DNA of 64,000 nucleotides from Kingdonia uniflora (lineage: Eukaryota; Streptophyta; Magnoliopsida; Ranunculales; Circaeasteraceae). Made by a program: the position numbers and the translations under genes. The stretch lies in the NCBI GenBank assembly GCA_014058105.1, contig JACGCM010002205.1, positions 2,232,001-2,296,000 of the forward strand, read 5' to 3'. The notes under the pieces were generated by a model, which did not search any database, was not told where the DNA came from, and was given only the letters and a program-made list of their open reading frames with translations. Below are positions 11,772-22,560 of the stretch, one piece after another; positions within the stretch are counted from its first letter, which is position 1; the number at the start of each line of letters is the position of its first letter.

Positions 11772-13161
11772 TGATGAGCACATAATTATGATATTTTTAA
11801 TATACTTAAACATGTATTTTAGCCGTTCATTATATTTAATTTTGGGTACTTATGCACATTTGTTTGATTGTAGCTACTGGAGATGGATATTTGAAACCAA
11901 GCTCTTAAAGTCAAGTAAAAGTGTATGCAATAGTTTATAGCACAAAAATTCAAAGATACAATATATTTGCTCTCAAGATTGAAGAAATATATACACAAAT
12001 ATTCTTGGAGAATAAGATCAAAGAATATATTGCATCCAAGATCCTTGAAGATATTTTATATTGATGATATATGCAAGAGTTTTCATGAAGAAAGATCTCT
12101 GCATCACTTAAGGGAATTATTTGCAAGAATCTTTGGTGATTGGTTATAAAATTAGAAGATATTATTGTGAAAATATTGTTTGCAATTTAATGTAAAGTTT
12201 CTAAATTTAGGTTCCTTCTCCCATAAAAGGAACCCTTGAAACATTTTTTTTTTGTTAAGTTCAAACTAGAGAAACGACAATAATAGAAACACTATATAAT
12301 AGCATTACCGCCCACTATACTTTTCAACGAATATTAGAAACACAGAATTTAGAAATCATTGGCACGGTATTAGCATTACCGCCCACTAGTTTCGGATAAG
12401 CTTAAAATATTAGAGCAAGTTTAGAAGAAATAAAGTCTTAGTTTTATTTAATTTTCTTATCTGTCTTTTATTTTCTTTTGTAAATAATTAGTTGTTAATG
12501 CGATGAAGTCCGAGATGAGCGTCTAATCTCCTAGCTAAGGCTAGGATGAGGCCTCTTCTTGGATGAGCAATAATTAATATTAATTAGGTTCTAATTAGTT
12601 TTCTTTTTGTTTTACGATTGATAAGTTAGTGTATCATATCGAAGGCTTAACCATAACTTTGGTTTGGTGTACGATAACTTTGGATACAAACAAGTGCTAC
12701 TAAACATAGACTTGATTTCGAGATCTAAAAAGAGGAAATACTAGAGAACTCACTCAAGCCTAGCCATGGTTGAGTTGATAATTCTCTAAGATGCTCTTTA
12801 CCATCATTTAAAAGTATAACCACTAAATACTTGACCATAAATTTAGTGGTTTATTTTACAGCACCGTATGTGTCTTAACATGAACATATGATGGGTGGAG
12901 ATTTTTGGATCTTGTTGTATATCGATTAGTGCTTTGAAAGGTAGAAGCCAACTCCAAACCTTAGCTCTCTTTCTCGTTAAGTTTTATATTTGTTTTTTAG
13001 TTACTTCTTCTTTGATTTATCTCTTATAAAACTATAATTCGGCCTAGAAAGTATTTGTTTTCCAAATCCTCTCTGTAGATTCGATCCCACTCATCCGTGC
13101 TATAATTCGACAATCGTACTTTGAGCGGGTACTTTGTAGAGGCCCTAAAAACTACTTATCA
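11772..13161 (+). repeat. Element B 3' LTR with templated insertion
   Basis: 1,390 bp, same ends as the 5' LTR. It is longer because about 12235-12413 is inserted just after the TATA region; outside that block the two LTRs are collinear with many point differences. Confidence 0.85.
12235..12413 (+). repeat. Filler-like insertion made of element B's own sequence
   Basis: Absent from the 5' LTR at the matching position (near 1690-1720). 12261-12370 matches the leader at 6843-6956, and 12391-12413 matches 11448-11470 near the 3' end of the interior. The phrase AGCATTACCGCCCACTA occurs at both internal joins, giving a stitched patchwork. Confidence 0.65.
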
Positions 13162-13407
13162 GCTAGTTGTCAGACATGTCTGCTTTTGACCATGTACGTC
13201 TATGGTTAAAGTATTTCTAGTAATGATGTTGCTCATCTGTCTTTGACTATGGCAGTTAGCTTCGACGATTCCTTCGAGTGTTTAATTAGTCTCAGAAGGC
13301 TTTCTGGACTTAGTTATTTTCTTGTTGGTCTTCAAGTCTTTAGGTAGGCTTCGATATAGCCTTCGAGTATTCGACTGGTGCTAGAAGGTTTCGAGTAGGC
13401 TACTACA
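13162..13407 (-). repeat. Element A 5' LTR, inner part
   Basis: Continues the LTR broken at 1226 after a 5 bp target duplication. Ends GGCTACTACA at 13407, matching GGCTGCTACA at the end of the element L LTR (60139). Sequence to the right belongs to element D, so element A integrated into element D. Confidence 0.7.
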
Positions 13408-14879
13408 AGTCATCTCTCCTTCCCCTCACGGGCCCACCTCCTATTCAAATTCTCACACACATTTATGATCTCCCAGTATGTTCAATGACATTCCCCCATA
13501 CACCACCTATAATCCCATTATGCTTACAAAAATCCTTGAACACTTTTGACTCCACGGGATAAGGAAAAAGATTACCAAGGAAATCTGGAAATGTGAGTTT
13601 TTCCTCTACTTCACTCTCCTTTGAAGAACTCTCCCCTTCAACATTAACACGGATATCCTTCGAGCTATTTATCATTAACTCACCCCCTACAGATTCGATA
13701 TCACATTTTACACTTTTATCCTCAGCCAAACGTCCAGAGATGGAAGGTTCCATTTCGAACGATAAGCTTGAAATAAGAGAAAGAGTTTTCCTAAATTCTT
13801 TCATACGCGTCTACCTACATACAGGTCCATGTATTTTAGTCAATTTCTTTATTTTTTCTTAATTATTGTTATCAATAATACATCAAAATATAGGAACTTG
13901 TTTTTCATATATTCATCTAACTATTTTTTTTTCAAAAAAATATCTATCCTTACCTTTTATAGCATGCCATATTTATAGAAGCTTTTTCAACAAATACAGA
14001 GCCTTCTAAATATAATAATTTTTCAAATTTCAAGATACAAAACACGCAGGATTCATCACCACTACGCACAAGATCATTTCAGCAGAGAAAACAATATTCA
14101 AACGCAGACACCAACCCTTAATGGCAGAAGATGAATAAGGAATTCCAAAAGTCTCTTCCTTCATAATATCGCCCCATAACAACATGTTTCTTTCCAACCT
14201 AAAGATTGTCTCCTTCTCGTCCCTCTGAGAATACTGACTCTCACCTAGATATTTTATTCCAAAATTACTGCAATATTTTTTTTTTCTCTCTAGAGTTTTG
14301 CCTCTCTCTATTCTGTAATCATTTAGATGAAGAAGGAGAAGGATTATCTATAATTTTTCTTTCTAACCACTGGCATTCATTGGGACTTGTGCAGCCACCC
14401 TCGATTTTTTAACCAAGGCATCCTTTTGAATATTCCTATTAGATGGCTTATACCTTTTTAGTATAAATGCCTTTTCATCATTATACCAGCCCCTATCATA
14501 AAATACAACTCTCTCTCTCTTACCAACATTACTCTGACACCATCTCATATTCATGATCACAAAATCAACCCATACGCAATCGATCTATATCTCCATAAGC
14601 ATTCTCATACTCACAATTTCTATTCTCCGACTCAACTTATTTATATAAATTACGACATCATTCTCAATGCTACACTATTTGAAATTCAAATTTATTTTTA
14701 GCACAATCCATAGAAAACAAGAAGCATATTCAGAACAAAAATATTATCACTTTATTTTACTTACATTATTTCAAGCTAGAGCAGAAGTTTGCTCTCTCAA
14801 ACATATTTACACCTAAAGTAACAGAGATAGAGCCTTCACAATTGCTCTGATTAGAAATAATGTAGGCATTCCATATGAC
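13408..14879 (-). pseudogene. Element D aORF-3 start and aORF-2 region (antisense genes)
   Basis: The frame 13804-13463 on the minus strand encodes an acidic stretch followed by FPDFLGNL, FKDFCK and GGVWGN; the same order appears in element H at about 41700-41590 (FPGFL, FREFCK, GGTWGN), so this is the N-terminal part of aORF-3. Its continuation is lost where element A inserted. Further right, a TATA-like minus-strand site (14637-14648) and a short broken frame mark the aORF-2 position. A GTTAAAAAATCGAGGGTGG block near 14393-14412 recurs in element L at 62302-62320. Confidence 0.55.
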
Positions 14880-15051
14880 AGTAATCCTCATCCACCTTCG
14901 CTGTCTCATACCTAGTCATACCTTTAAAGGAAGGACGGGCAAGATAAGGAAGAGGGACATTAAAAGGGTGGGTCCCACTGTAATAAAGCTGAAGTTCTTA
15001 TACTTTGGCAAGAACCTTGTTCGCCCTTGCTTGACTTCTAGTGGTCACCAT
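14880..15051 (-). pseudogene. Element D aORF-1 (antisense), broken
   Basis: Minus-strand ATG at 15051 opens MVTTRSQ, then a VLAKV-stop-ELQ stretch that lines up with MAKTRS...LAKLAELQ of element E (16211) and MVKTR of element H (44324). The frame is lost after about 20 codons. A TATA-like site lies about 65 bp upstream. This alignment identifies the gene; its function is unknown. Confidence 0.5.
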
Positions 15052-15111
15052 TGGCCAATTCATAGATACAGAAATACTTGAAGAAGGATAACCAATATAA
15101 CAACATAAGAA

Positions 15112-15124
15112 AGTATTTATTGAA
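15112..15124 (-). promoter_or_regulatory. TATA box of element D aORF-1
   Basis: Minus strand TCAATAAATACTT, about 65-75 bp before the ATG at 15051 and about 280 bp from the 3' LTR edge; the same site in element I (50546-50556) is CTATAAATATT in otherwise similar flanking sequence. Confidence 0.5.
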
Positions 15125-15399
15125 GAGCAGCATTCAATGTAGGGAGGGATTTCCAACAGTCATCATTAAATGATATGGTCTTGGGAACCCCACAGCCAAA
15201 CCAATCAATCAATTCAATGCCTGGATTGTAATCAATACCACAACTTAATCTTCAATAAATACTTTCATTTCCCAGATAAATCTTCATCAATAATATATAT
15301 CATTTAAAATTTTGAACAATCCTTCCATATTCAAATTCACAAACTCGTTGGGCACTTCACAACTTAAGCCACCTATACCTTCTATTATGAAGGGGCAAT

Positions 15400-15745
15400 T
15401 GTAGGGACCTAATCCTTAAGGGCTGTGATAAACTCGAACTGATACAATACCAGGCTCACGCAATATACACATGACATATACTAGCAGAAGTTATACCTAT
15501 ACCAAGATCTGATAAAGAATGTAACTCGAGTTTTACATATAAAATAGAATAAGTCAAAAGACACTTGTCTCTCACAAACTAGCAGTTATAAGTCTAACTA
15601 CCACTTGACCCCATTTTTAGGAGCACGTGTTTGCACACAAACAAACTGACAGTGAGGCCTATAAAAAGGATAAGTTCCAAAGAAGAAAGGATGAGGTATT
15701 TTTTCTAGCTAACATGACTAAATTATAGGTCTTAAATTATGAAAT
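15400..15745 (+). repeat. Element D 3' LTR, truncated
   Basis: Starts TGTAGGGACCTA right after a GAAGGGGCAAT purine tract. TATA (CTATAAAAAG) near 15659. Resembles the element I LTR at 50826. It stops about 85 bp after the TATA box, where an oppositely oriented LTR (element E) begins, leaving a head-to-head joint near 15745. Confidence 0.7.
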
Positions 15746-15940
15746 TTTTTATGACCGCGATCTTAATTAATGATGGCTGTTACAAAATAGTTTTATGAGT
15801 CATCATAACGGTTATGTAACAGTATGATTCTTCTTCATTGTAACGGCTTCTTAAATGACGTCGGGTGACTATGAAGTTAAACTATTTGTCAAGAGGTCGA
15901 GATTAATATTTGAGTTTGCTATCGGGACTAAGTCCTTACA
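15746..15940 (-). repeat. Element E 3' LTR, truncated
   Basis: Shares its full length with 27717-27906: both end CGGGA(C/G)TAAGTCCTTACA on the plus strand. The rest of the LTR is missing and replaced by element D's LTR in opposite orientation. Confidence 0.7.
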
Positions 15941-15956
15941 ATTGCCCCTCTCAACC
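15941..15956 (-). other. Element E polypurine tract
   Basis: Minus strand GGTTGAGAGGGGCAAT directly before TGTAAGGAC; the same GNGAGGGGGC(A/G)AT tract precedes the LTRs of D, F, H and I. Confidence 0.75.
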
Positions 15957-16143
15957 AAGAACACGAGTTATGTTGGTTAAGAAACTCGTCTCTTATGCAG
16001 TAAATTTTGTTGATTTCTTGGATGTGGTGGAATCATTATCAATATTATCCTTAAATACCTGACTTAACTGAACTTTTCAGACTTTTGAGGTACAATTATG
16101 ACATTCAATTTGACTGTTGGAATTTGCATAAGGCATATGTAGC

Positions 16144-16152
16144 CTATAAATA
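16144..16152 (+). promoter_or_regulatory. TATA box of element E aORF-1
   Basis: CTATAAATA, 67 bp before the ATG at 16211 and about 205 bp from the LTR edge. Confidence 0.55.
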
Positions 16153-16210
16153 TTATCTCTTTCATGTAGTATAGCTAATTCATCATTTTCCTGTCTATCA
16201 TGAATATCAA

Positions 16211-16508
16211 ATGGCTAAGACAAGATCGCGCATTTTGGCCAAGCTGGCTGAACTTCAAACTCACTACTTCAGCAACCAATCTCTCACAGAGCCAACTCCA
16301 ATGCCAGTGAAATCTAATTACAAGGATCTGGATGATGTTGAGGTAGAAAATACCAGGAAGAACTATCTCTGACTCTATCAATTTTATTATATCATTGTGT
16401 TGGAGGTTGAGCGCAGGGACTGCCTTCGTGGCCTGGCAGAAGGGATTGCGGAAGATGAAGACATTACATCTGCTGTTGGTTACAGGAGTTCTCGTGCATA
16501 TGAATAGA
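16211..16508 (+). pseudogene. Element E aORF-1 (antisense gene)
   Basis: ATG opens MAKTRSR, then a short helix (LAKLAELQ), a PTPMPV motif and an acidic tail ending at a stop at 16369. A second part in frame after the stop holds VERRDCLRGLAEGIAEDED. Element F has MAKTR...NQ...PPTY then WEQRRICLRLQAENKV, and element L has a TAERRYLFLMALAK segment, so the ERR-x-hydrophobic helix is a shared second half. Runs opposite to pol. Function unknown; the short basic start and helices would suit a small binding protein, which is only a guess. Confidence 0.5.
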
Positions 16509-17849
16509 TAGTATGTAAATAGGTTTTGAAAGGAAACTTATTTATAATCTGTACTATTAAAATGAGAATATTCTTTGCTTTATATCTTTTGGATATGAGT
16601 TCTAGAATTTTATAATTTGAGTATGTCAAATTTGTATGTGAACTGTGATACTCAATGCTAAGAAAAATAGTTCTTCGGGTTTGAACTCATTGTTCTTAGA
16701 AGGAAGTAATAATTTATCTATAAGGACTTAACTCGAACTATTTGGGTAATAGTTATATGCGCTTTTGGTCAAAGATTCTTCATGTTCATATGGTGATCTT
16801 GTAATGGGGAATATATGTTGAGACTATTATGGATATTATTTCATCCCTGTAACCGTGTGGTAGGATTGACAGGGAAGATATTTTGATTCCCAAAAATCTG
16901 CTATCCAAAGATATGTAGCCCCAAAAATCTGCTTCAAAAAAGATTTGTTGTTCCCAAAAATATGCTTCTCTTCAACTATATAAAGGACTTGGTCCTTGGG
17001 TATAATTCATCCTTCTCTTCTTCATAAATCTTCTTGTTCATTGTTCTTGTTGTTCTTACTGCTTCTCTTCTTGTTCATGTTCATAATCTGATCCTTGATA
17101 CAGCTGTTTGAGAAGGTGTTGTAAGAGAGAACGCACTGAACAAGTTTATAGAAGATGATGAGAGGGCAGTGGGTAGGAAAATAATTCCATGTGGCAAACT
17201 GAATCATCATTTTTGCTTTAAATGTAACTGCATTTAAATGGATGTGTTTGTGTTGCTAGTTCGATTTGGGTGAATAAAAGATTTCTTGCAGGATGCAGTA
17301 TTCTATAATTTGTAACTCTATTCTTGTTCTTGTATAAAATTAACCTCATTTGTTAAGAAGGAATGTGTCTTCGAGTTGTCTGATATGAGTCTGTTTGATT
17401 CATGCCGTATATAGTTGCGCGTTTTATGTGTGACAATTATTTTTCCAAAACAATTATTTTAATTTTTTTGAAATTTAAACTGTTGTTTTGTGAACGTATG
17501 AATAAGAAGGTCTTGAGTAGTACAGTAGTACGAATGTTGAGGTGAAGAAAAGTGATTAGTCGTACAGAGTGTGTGGCCTCATACTTTTTTGGGAAGGAGG
17601 AGTGAATTTAATTTAATGGCTAATGTAAAAAGAAGACATGGTGACAAAACATGTTACCAAAAAAGAAATGATGAAACGGGGTAGCAAAAGGACATCTCAT
17701 TACAAAAGGAGGTATGCAAAGAAACTGAAAGGTAAGTGAGGGGTATATAGTGGAAGAAAATTAATGCTTTAGGGAATTTTTTCCAGTAGAGGGATAAAAA
17801 AAGTGTTATCAAGTTCCTGGACTTGAACAGGTTAGGAATGATAGGAAAA
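16509..17849 (+). other. Element E aORF-2 position with TATA box, no intact frame
   Basis: A strong TATA box (ACTATATAAAGG, 16975-16986) is followed by a C/T-rich leader (TTCTTGTTC repeats) and an ATG at 17077 whose frame closes at once. The layout matches element L (TATA 61116-61124, ATG 61199). From 17100 to 17849 I see no supported coding sequence. Confidence 0.4.
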
Positions 17850-20800
17850 TTTAGGATGATGTGACCATAGAGTACTATACCGGGCTCACAAATGTTGGTC
17901 CAGATGATGGGCTTTTATGTTATATCATTCGGTTGGTATATCGCTTTAGAATGCCGCTAAACTATTTTCAAAAAGGGCTCATGAATCTACTATACTGCTG
18001 CCTAACGCAGCTTAATGGTAATCTGTATGAGATGATGAAGGTCTGTGAGACCTTGAATGAGAGATGAAGAGAAAATAGGGTTGAAAAGCAGTTCGTTGCT
18101 TCATATATCATGAAATTTTATAAGATGAAGTATCTGAAGGCAAGTCAGAGTTGTTACCTGTATAATGATTCTTTGAGACCAAATTCTTTTGACTGTGACT
18201 CTGCTGGTCGCCCATGGAATGACCATCTTGTCTTGGTTAAGGGAAATTGCATGCCAATTCCAGATAGACAAGTACTTAAGCTGGACATTAAGTATTTTGA
18301 TCCGAGTAAGTGCTTATTGCTAACTTGAAGAGTAAATGCCTTTGCATGTTCAAGTTCCTTATTATTTATTGTGTTTCCTTTTTTAGGTCCTTAGGCCATT
18401 GCTACTATCGATGATTCTAGTCTTTTTGATGGTGTGGGTCAAGAATAGAGTGAATTGAAAGAAGTTCTTGTTAATCTGAATATTCAGAGGGATAAAAGGG
18501 TAAACCCAGAGATTCCCAAAGTCCTGTGTGCTAATCAGAGGCAAGCTATGACCAGATAAGAGGAAAATCTTAACAAGAAAAGTTTATTATCGAATACTAG
18601 TAGTCTCATTCTTCCAGCCATGACTGGCTTGGAGGATATCTCACCTTCTGATAATTTAGGCGTCAGTCAGAAAATTTGTCCGCCCAAAAATTCAAGCCCA
18701 GAGATCCCTCAAAATAAGAAGGTGATTCCACCGGTGAGTGCAAGTTTGTCTATACCGAAAGTTACTGCCACTGGGATTCCAGGTGACAAAATTTAAAGAA
18801 GCGCAAGGTTGGGGAGACCGAAGTATAGGATGAGGACAAGTCCGTAGGAAACAAGTGGAAAACTTATGAGATCGAAGGAAGTGATCAATCTTGTGTTGCT
18901 GTGGTGACGAAACTCAAGGAGGTAAAGTGTCGCCAATTTTGACCGACTGAAACGAATCCAAAAATGTTAATGGAAATGTTCCAAGAGCAGATCACCCAGG
19001 TATATTTACATTATGATTTCTGATTACTTTTTATATATTGTTTACTGTGGTTCCTAAATTCTATAGCTTTGGAAGCTTTTTATGCTAGTCAAGGATTCAT
19101 CTCAGTTAAAGGCCCAGTTGAATGGGTTGGCTGCTAAGTTCGAGAGAGAGAAGAAAAAGTTGTAGAGGAAGCTAAGGCAGCAGTTAGGTTGAAGCTGTAG
19201 AACTAGGTGTTGGAGTACTAGAAGGATATGGAGAAGATGATAGAGGCGATTAAGGTTGGACGATACAACCTGATCCAATCTTAACGTTATTTCGGTCTAT
19301 TAGAGAATGACATCACCCTTGGGCTCGATGGTAAATTTCAAGACATCATCTTCCCTTTTGAGGTTAAGGATGAATATGCCGAGGCGGTTCAACTAAATGT
19401 TAGTGCTTCTCTTGTGGTTATTGCCACTACTCCTTTCTCGAAGTCTTCTGATAATGCTCCTAAAGTTTTGGACATTCCTATCAAGAAAGTGTCACTGCAA
19501 AAGGTAGATTTTACCCAAGGTCACTAGGCCTGTACCTAATGTTAATTTGATATGTTAAAGTTTAGCTTATTTTGTAGTTAATTTTTGGGAGATTTGAACG
19601 TTATCTATGGAAATTATAAACTGTTGGAAGAAATGAATATATGTTAGTTCAATGTTTATTGTGTGAATAATATAAAGTGTTAATCTATGTTGGATGTAGA
19701 GCAATTAAGGGTGAATTTAGATAGTCTGTAGAGAGCTTTGAATAAGGTTAATAACTCCATGAGTTGCACTCATCAGGTAATTGCTCGAACTGAATATCAG
19801 TGAAGACATTATAAATCCTTGTCAGAGAAGAACTTGCAAGAATTGTATAAGCTTCAAGGTAAATATGATAAGGTAAAAATAGAGAGGGTTGAGTCTATTA
19901 GGAAATTATAAGAAAGGGTTATGGTACTTAGAAAAGCGCTGAACGAGATCCCCTAAAAAGATAAGTGTAAAGAAATCATTGTTATCCTTAACAATGTACT
20001 TTGAGGCAAAAGTTGATAGTAAACGATGATTAAATAATGCGTATATACATATATTAAAAGATAGGGGTTTACTACTAGATCTAGCTCAAGTTCAATATTT
20101 GGCGACTGAAGTAAGAAATTACCATAGTGTAGAGGCTAAAAATTGCTCAATTCGAGCTAGTGTATCTATCATTTATAAGTCATAATGATACGGGGACTAT
20201 GTATGTAGGTTGCTAAACCTACATCTTCGATCTTTTTGTAGGGTCAGAGAGCAATGCGAATATTGTTTTTCAAATTAGCAAAGAGGATTTAGAGAATGAG
20301 CTTAAAAAGGTGTAAGAAACTTTAAATCACTGTACCAAACAGAATGTTTAGCTTGCCGCTCGAGTTACAGAGGAGATTACTCTAAGAAAGATAGAGGAAG
20401 ATAAATGGAAGGCTTTAGAGATATCACAAAAGCAATCTCGTGATTGGCTATATGATTTAAATAAGAGGATAAGGGAGTATTTGTATTCTACACGATAAAA
20501 GATTATTGCTAAAGATGAGCATGAGCGACCGGTGGATGCATTGAATGGCTTTTACGGTAGTGAATTGGACAGAGTTGAGAATGAATTCTGAAAGTATATT
20601 ACTGATTGTGGAAAAGACTCTGATTTAAAAAATGCAAAAGAGGAGAATCTTTGTTTTATGAACGATGAGAATGGGAAGGGCTCTAATCGTTATGATGTTC
20701 TAGCTCCTGCATCTATGAAAGACTGGCCAGATGATGATGAGGTCGAAGGTTTAGTACCAGGCTCTCACTAAACATACCATGAGGAAGATATCGTAAGATT

Positions 20801-20900
20801 TTTCTCACCAAGGATCGACCACATGGGTAGTTCATTTAGAGGCAGGAGTAAAAAGCTATCATCTTATCGTTCAACGAGAAGGGGAAGAAAGTAATTTTAG
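17850..20900 (+). pseudogene. Element E aORF-3: transposon-protein-like domain plus coiled coil (antisense)
   Basis: First exon 17850-18305: MPLNYFQKGL, then LTQLNGNLYEMMKVCETLNE, then GRPWNDHLVLVKGNC. The central part aligns with element H (VQMNGNMWEVINICDHLNE) and element L (VQMNANFYEMMRVLEGMN). The fold resembles the plant 'putative gypsy type transposon' (Transposase_28-like) domain. An 81 bp intron follows (GTAAGTG at 18306, TTTTTAG ending 18386). The linker (18387-18990) has a GQE-stop-SELKEVL motif and serine/proline-rich low complexity. From about 19080 a K/E/L-rich coiled coil runs on and off to 20900 with several stops. Antisense to pol; likely transcribed from its own promoter. Confidence 0.6.
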
Positions 20901-21189
20901 ACATGCCTAAATTTAGACAAACCCGGCGCCCTTTTAAAGAAAGCCATTAGAGACACTTTATTTACTGTATGTTGTAATGTAGTAGACTTAGTTACATGTT
21001 CAAATTTATAGTAGATGTGTACTGAATTATAAATAGATGTTTTATAATTAGACTATTGGCATACGTCGACTAAACATAAGTACTTCATTAATGTAGGGAG
21101 CAATGTACATAGAAATGGATAATGACTCTCACTTTTGGAATATAAATAGATGAATAAAAGAATCGAACTATAAAAAATGATTATCGGTA
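20901..21189. other. Element E spacer between aORF-3 and integrase
   Basis: AT-rich, no reading frame on either strand. In elements G and H the corresponding gap carries 160 bp tandem repeats; none are seen here. Confidence 0.5.
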
Positions 21190-22560
21190 ATATGTTTTCA
21201 ACCTCCATGCATTCCTAGGGTTTGGAACTCAAACTTCTTCTCTTCTGTGATCAGGTCGTAAGATCCGAGGTTACTTTTATCGATCACAATTAAGGGTCCC
21301 TCCCAATTTTTGCAAGGTTCCCAACATTCAATTTCTTTATGTGTTTAGGTATTTATTGTAGAACAAGATCTTAAATGTCAAACTCTGTGTTATGAACCCT
21401 TTTGTTATAGGATTTGGCCAGTGCCTGAAGATATATTCTAAGATTTGCAACAACTTGGTTTCTTATTTCTTTGATCCATTTTATATTGTGAGCTAACTAC
21501 AAATCATTTTCTTCATCCGCTATTTTGTGATCGCGTACAGGGTGATGATATTGGGTCAGGATAACAGCTTCAGTTCCATAAACTAGAAAGATATGGGTAC
21601 ACTCTGCAGATACTAGTGGGGTTGTTCGATATGCCCACAGGATATGGGGTAATTCCTAAATCTAATATCTTTTCTTGCCATTTAAACATTTTTTATCCCA
21701 TCAATTATCGTCTTGTTAGTGATTTCTGTCTGGCTATTTCCTTATGGGCAATAGGGGTTTGATGGAGAATGAATGATGTTATGCTTGTTGAGGAAGTCTA
21801 TTACCTTTTTGCCAATGAACTATGGCCCACTAATGATCCTGATGAGATAGGGGCAACTGAACCTGGTGGTGCTATTTTCCCATATAAACTTGATGACTTC
21901 CTCATCTCTTGTTTGTCATAAAGGAACTACCTCAACCCATTTTGTAAAGTAGTCAGTTGCTACTAAAAGATGTAATCTCTTCCCAGGAGTGTTTGATAAT
22001 TCTTCCAATAGGTCAAAAGCCCATCTTTTTAAAGGGCAATATACTTTGCTCGCATAAAGGTTTAGAGTTCTTATGTATTTTTCAGCCTGTGTTCTCATTT
22101 TTGGTCAAAAAACCTCATGAGTGATTGCCCAATTTGCCAAGGATTGGCCTGCTGCATGAGATCCACATGTGCATTCGTGTAATTCTCATAATAAGTCATT
22201 GGAGTCTATTTCAAAAATGTACTTTAGATATGGACCTGTGATAGATTTTTTGCAAAATATATTGTTGATAACTATGTATCATTTTTTGTTGTCCATCAGT
22301 CTTCTTCTTTTATTGATATCTTTAGGGACTTCACTGGTGAAATCATTCTGTAATCCGATATACTTGAGAAAAGGCAATCTCCAATTTCCTTCCACGAGCT
22401 CATCACCCCCAGTGTTAATCTTCAAATTTCGACTAATGAGATTAATGCTGGGGGTAGAGACGACTTTGATCTTCAAATATCAAACCTCTATTCCAAGAAT
22501 TCTTGTAAGATATGTGCAGGAATCTGAATGCCTATTTTCTTTCTGAGGGAGATAATCAAT
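21190..22560 (-). pseudogene. Element E integrase
   Basis: From right to left: a linker (22476-22279) matching the region before the zinc finger in element G (NTGGDELVEGNWRLPF against NTGGDKWGDDVWRKPF); an HHCC-type segment around 22190-22090 with GSHAAGQSLANWAI; the core start KRWAFDLLEEL with the first catalytic Asp and YFTKWVEVVPL (22098-21916); then a broken second half and a C-terminal stretch with NWEGP and a LKTYYR-like end near 21190. Stops and shifts throughout. It would have joined the cDNA to host DNA. Confidence 0.7.

Larger units (their letters stand above)
1227..13161 (+). mobile_element. Element B: rearranged non-autonomous Athila/Tat-like LTR retrotransposon
   Basis: Two long direct repeats (1227-2470 and 11772-13161) both start TGATGAG and end CTTATCA, and are flanked by GCTGG (1222-1226) and GCTAG (13162-13166), a 5 bp target duplication with one change. 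The element therefore entered as a unit. The purine tract before the 3' LTR (ACGTTTGGGGGTATT) and a primer site of the TGGCGCC type (7019-7036, inverted) fit the Athila/Tat group. No RT, RNase H or integrase of its own is recognisable. The interior is scrambled: 2471-7709 is an inverted second copy of the 3' internal end, leader and part of the LTR, interrupted by element C. Confidence 0.85.

Noticed and set aside
22169..22546. 125-codon plus-strand frame
   Set aside because: Opposite strand to integrase and its linker in element E.
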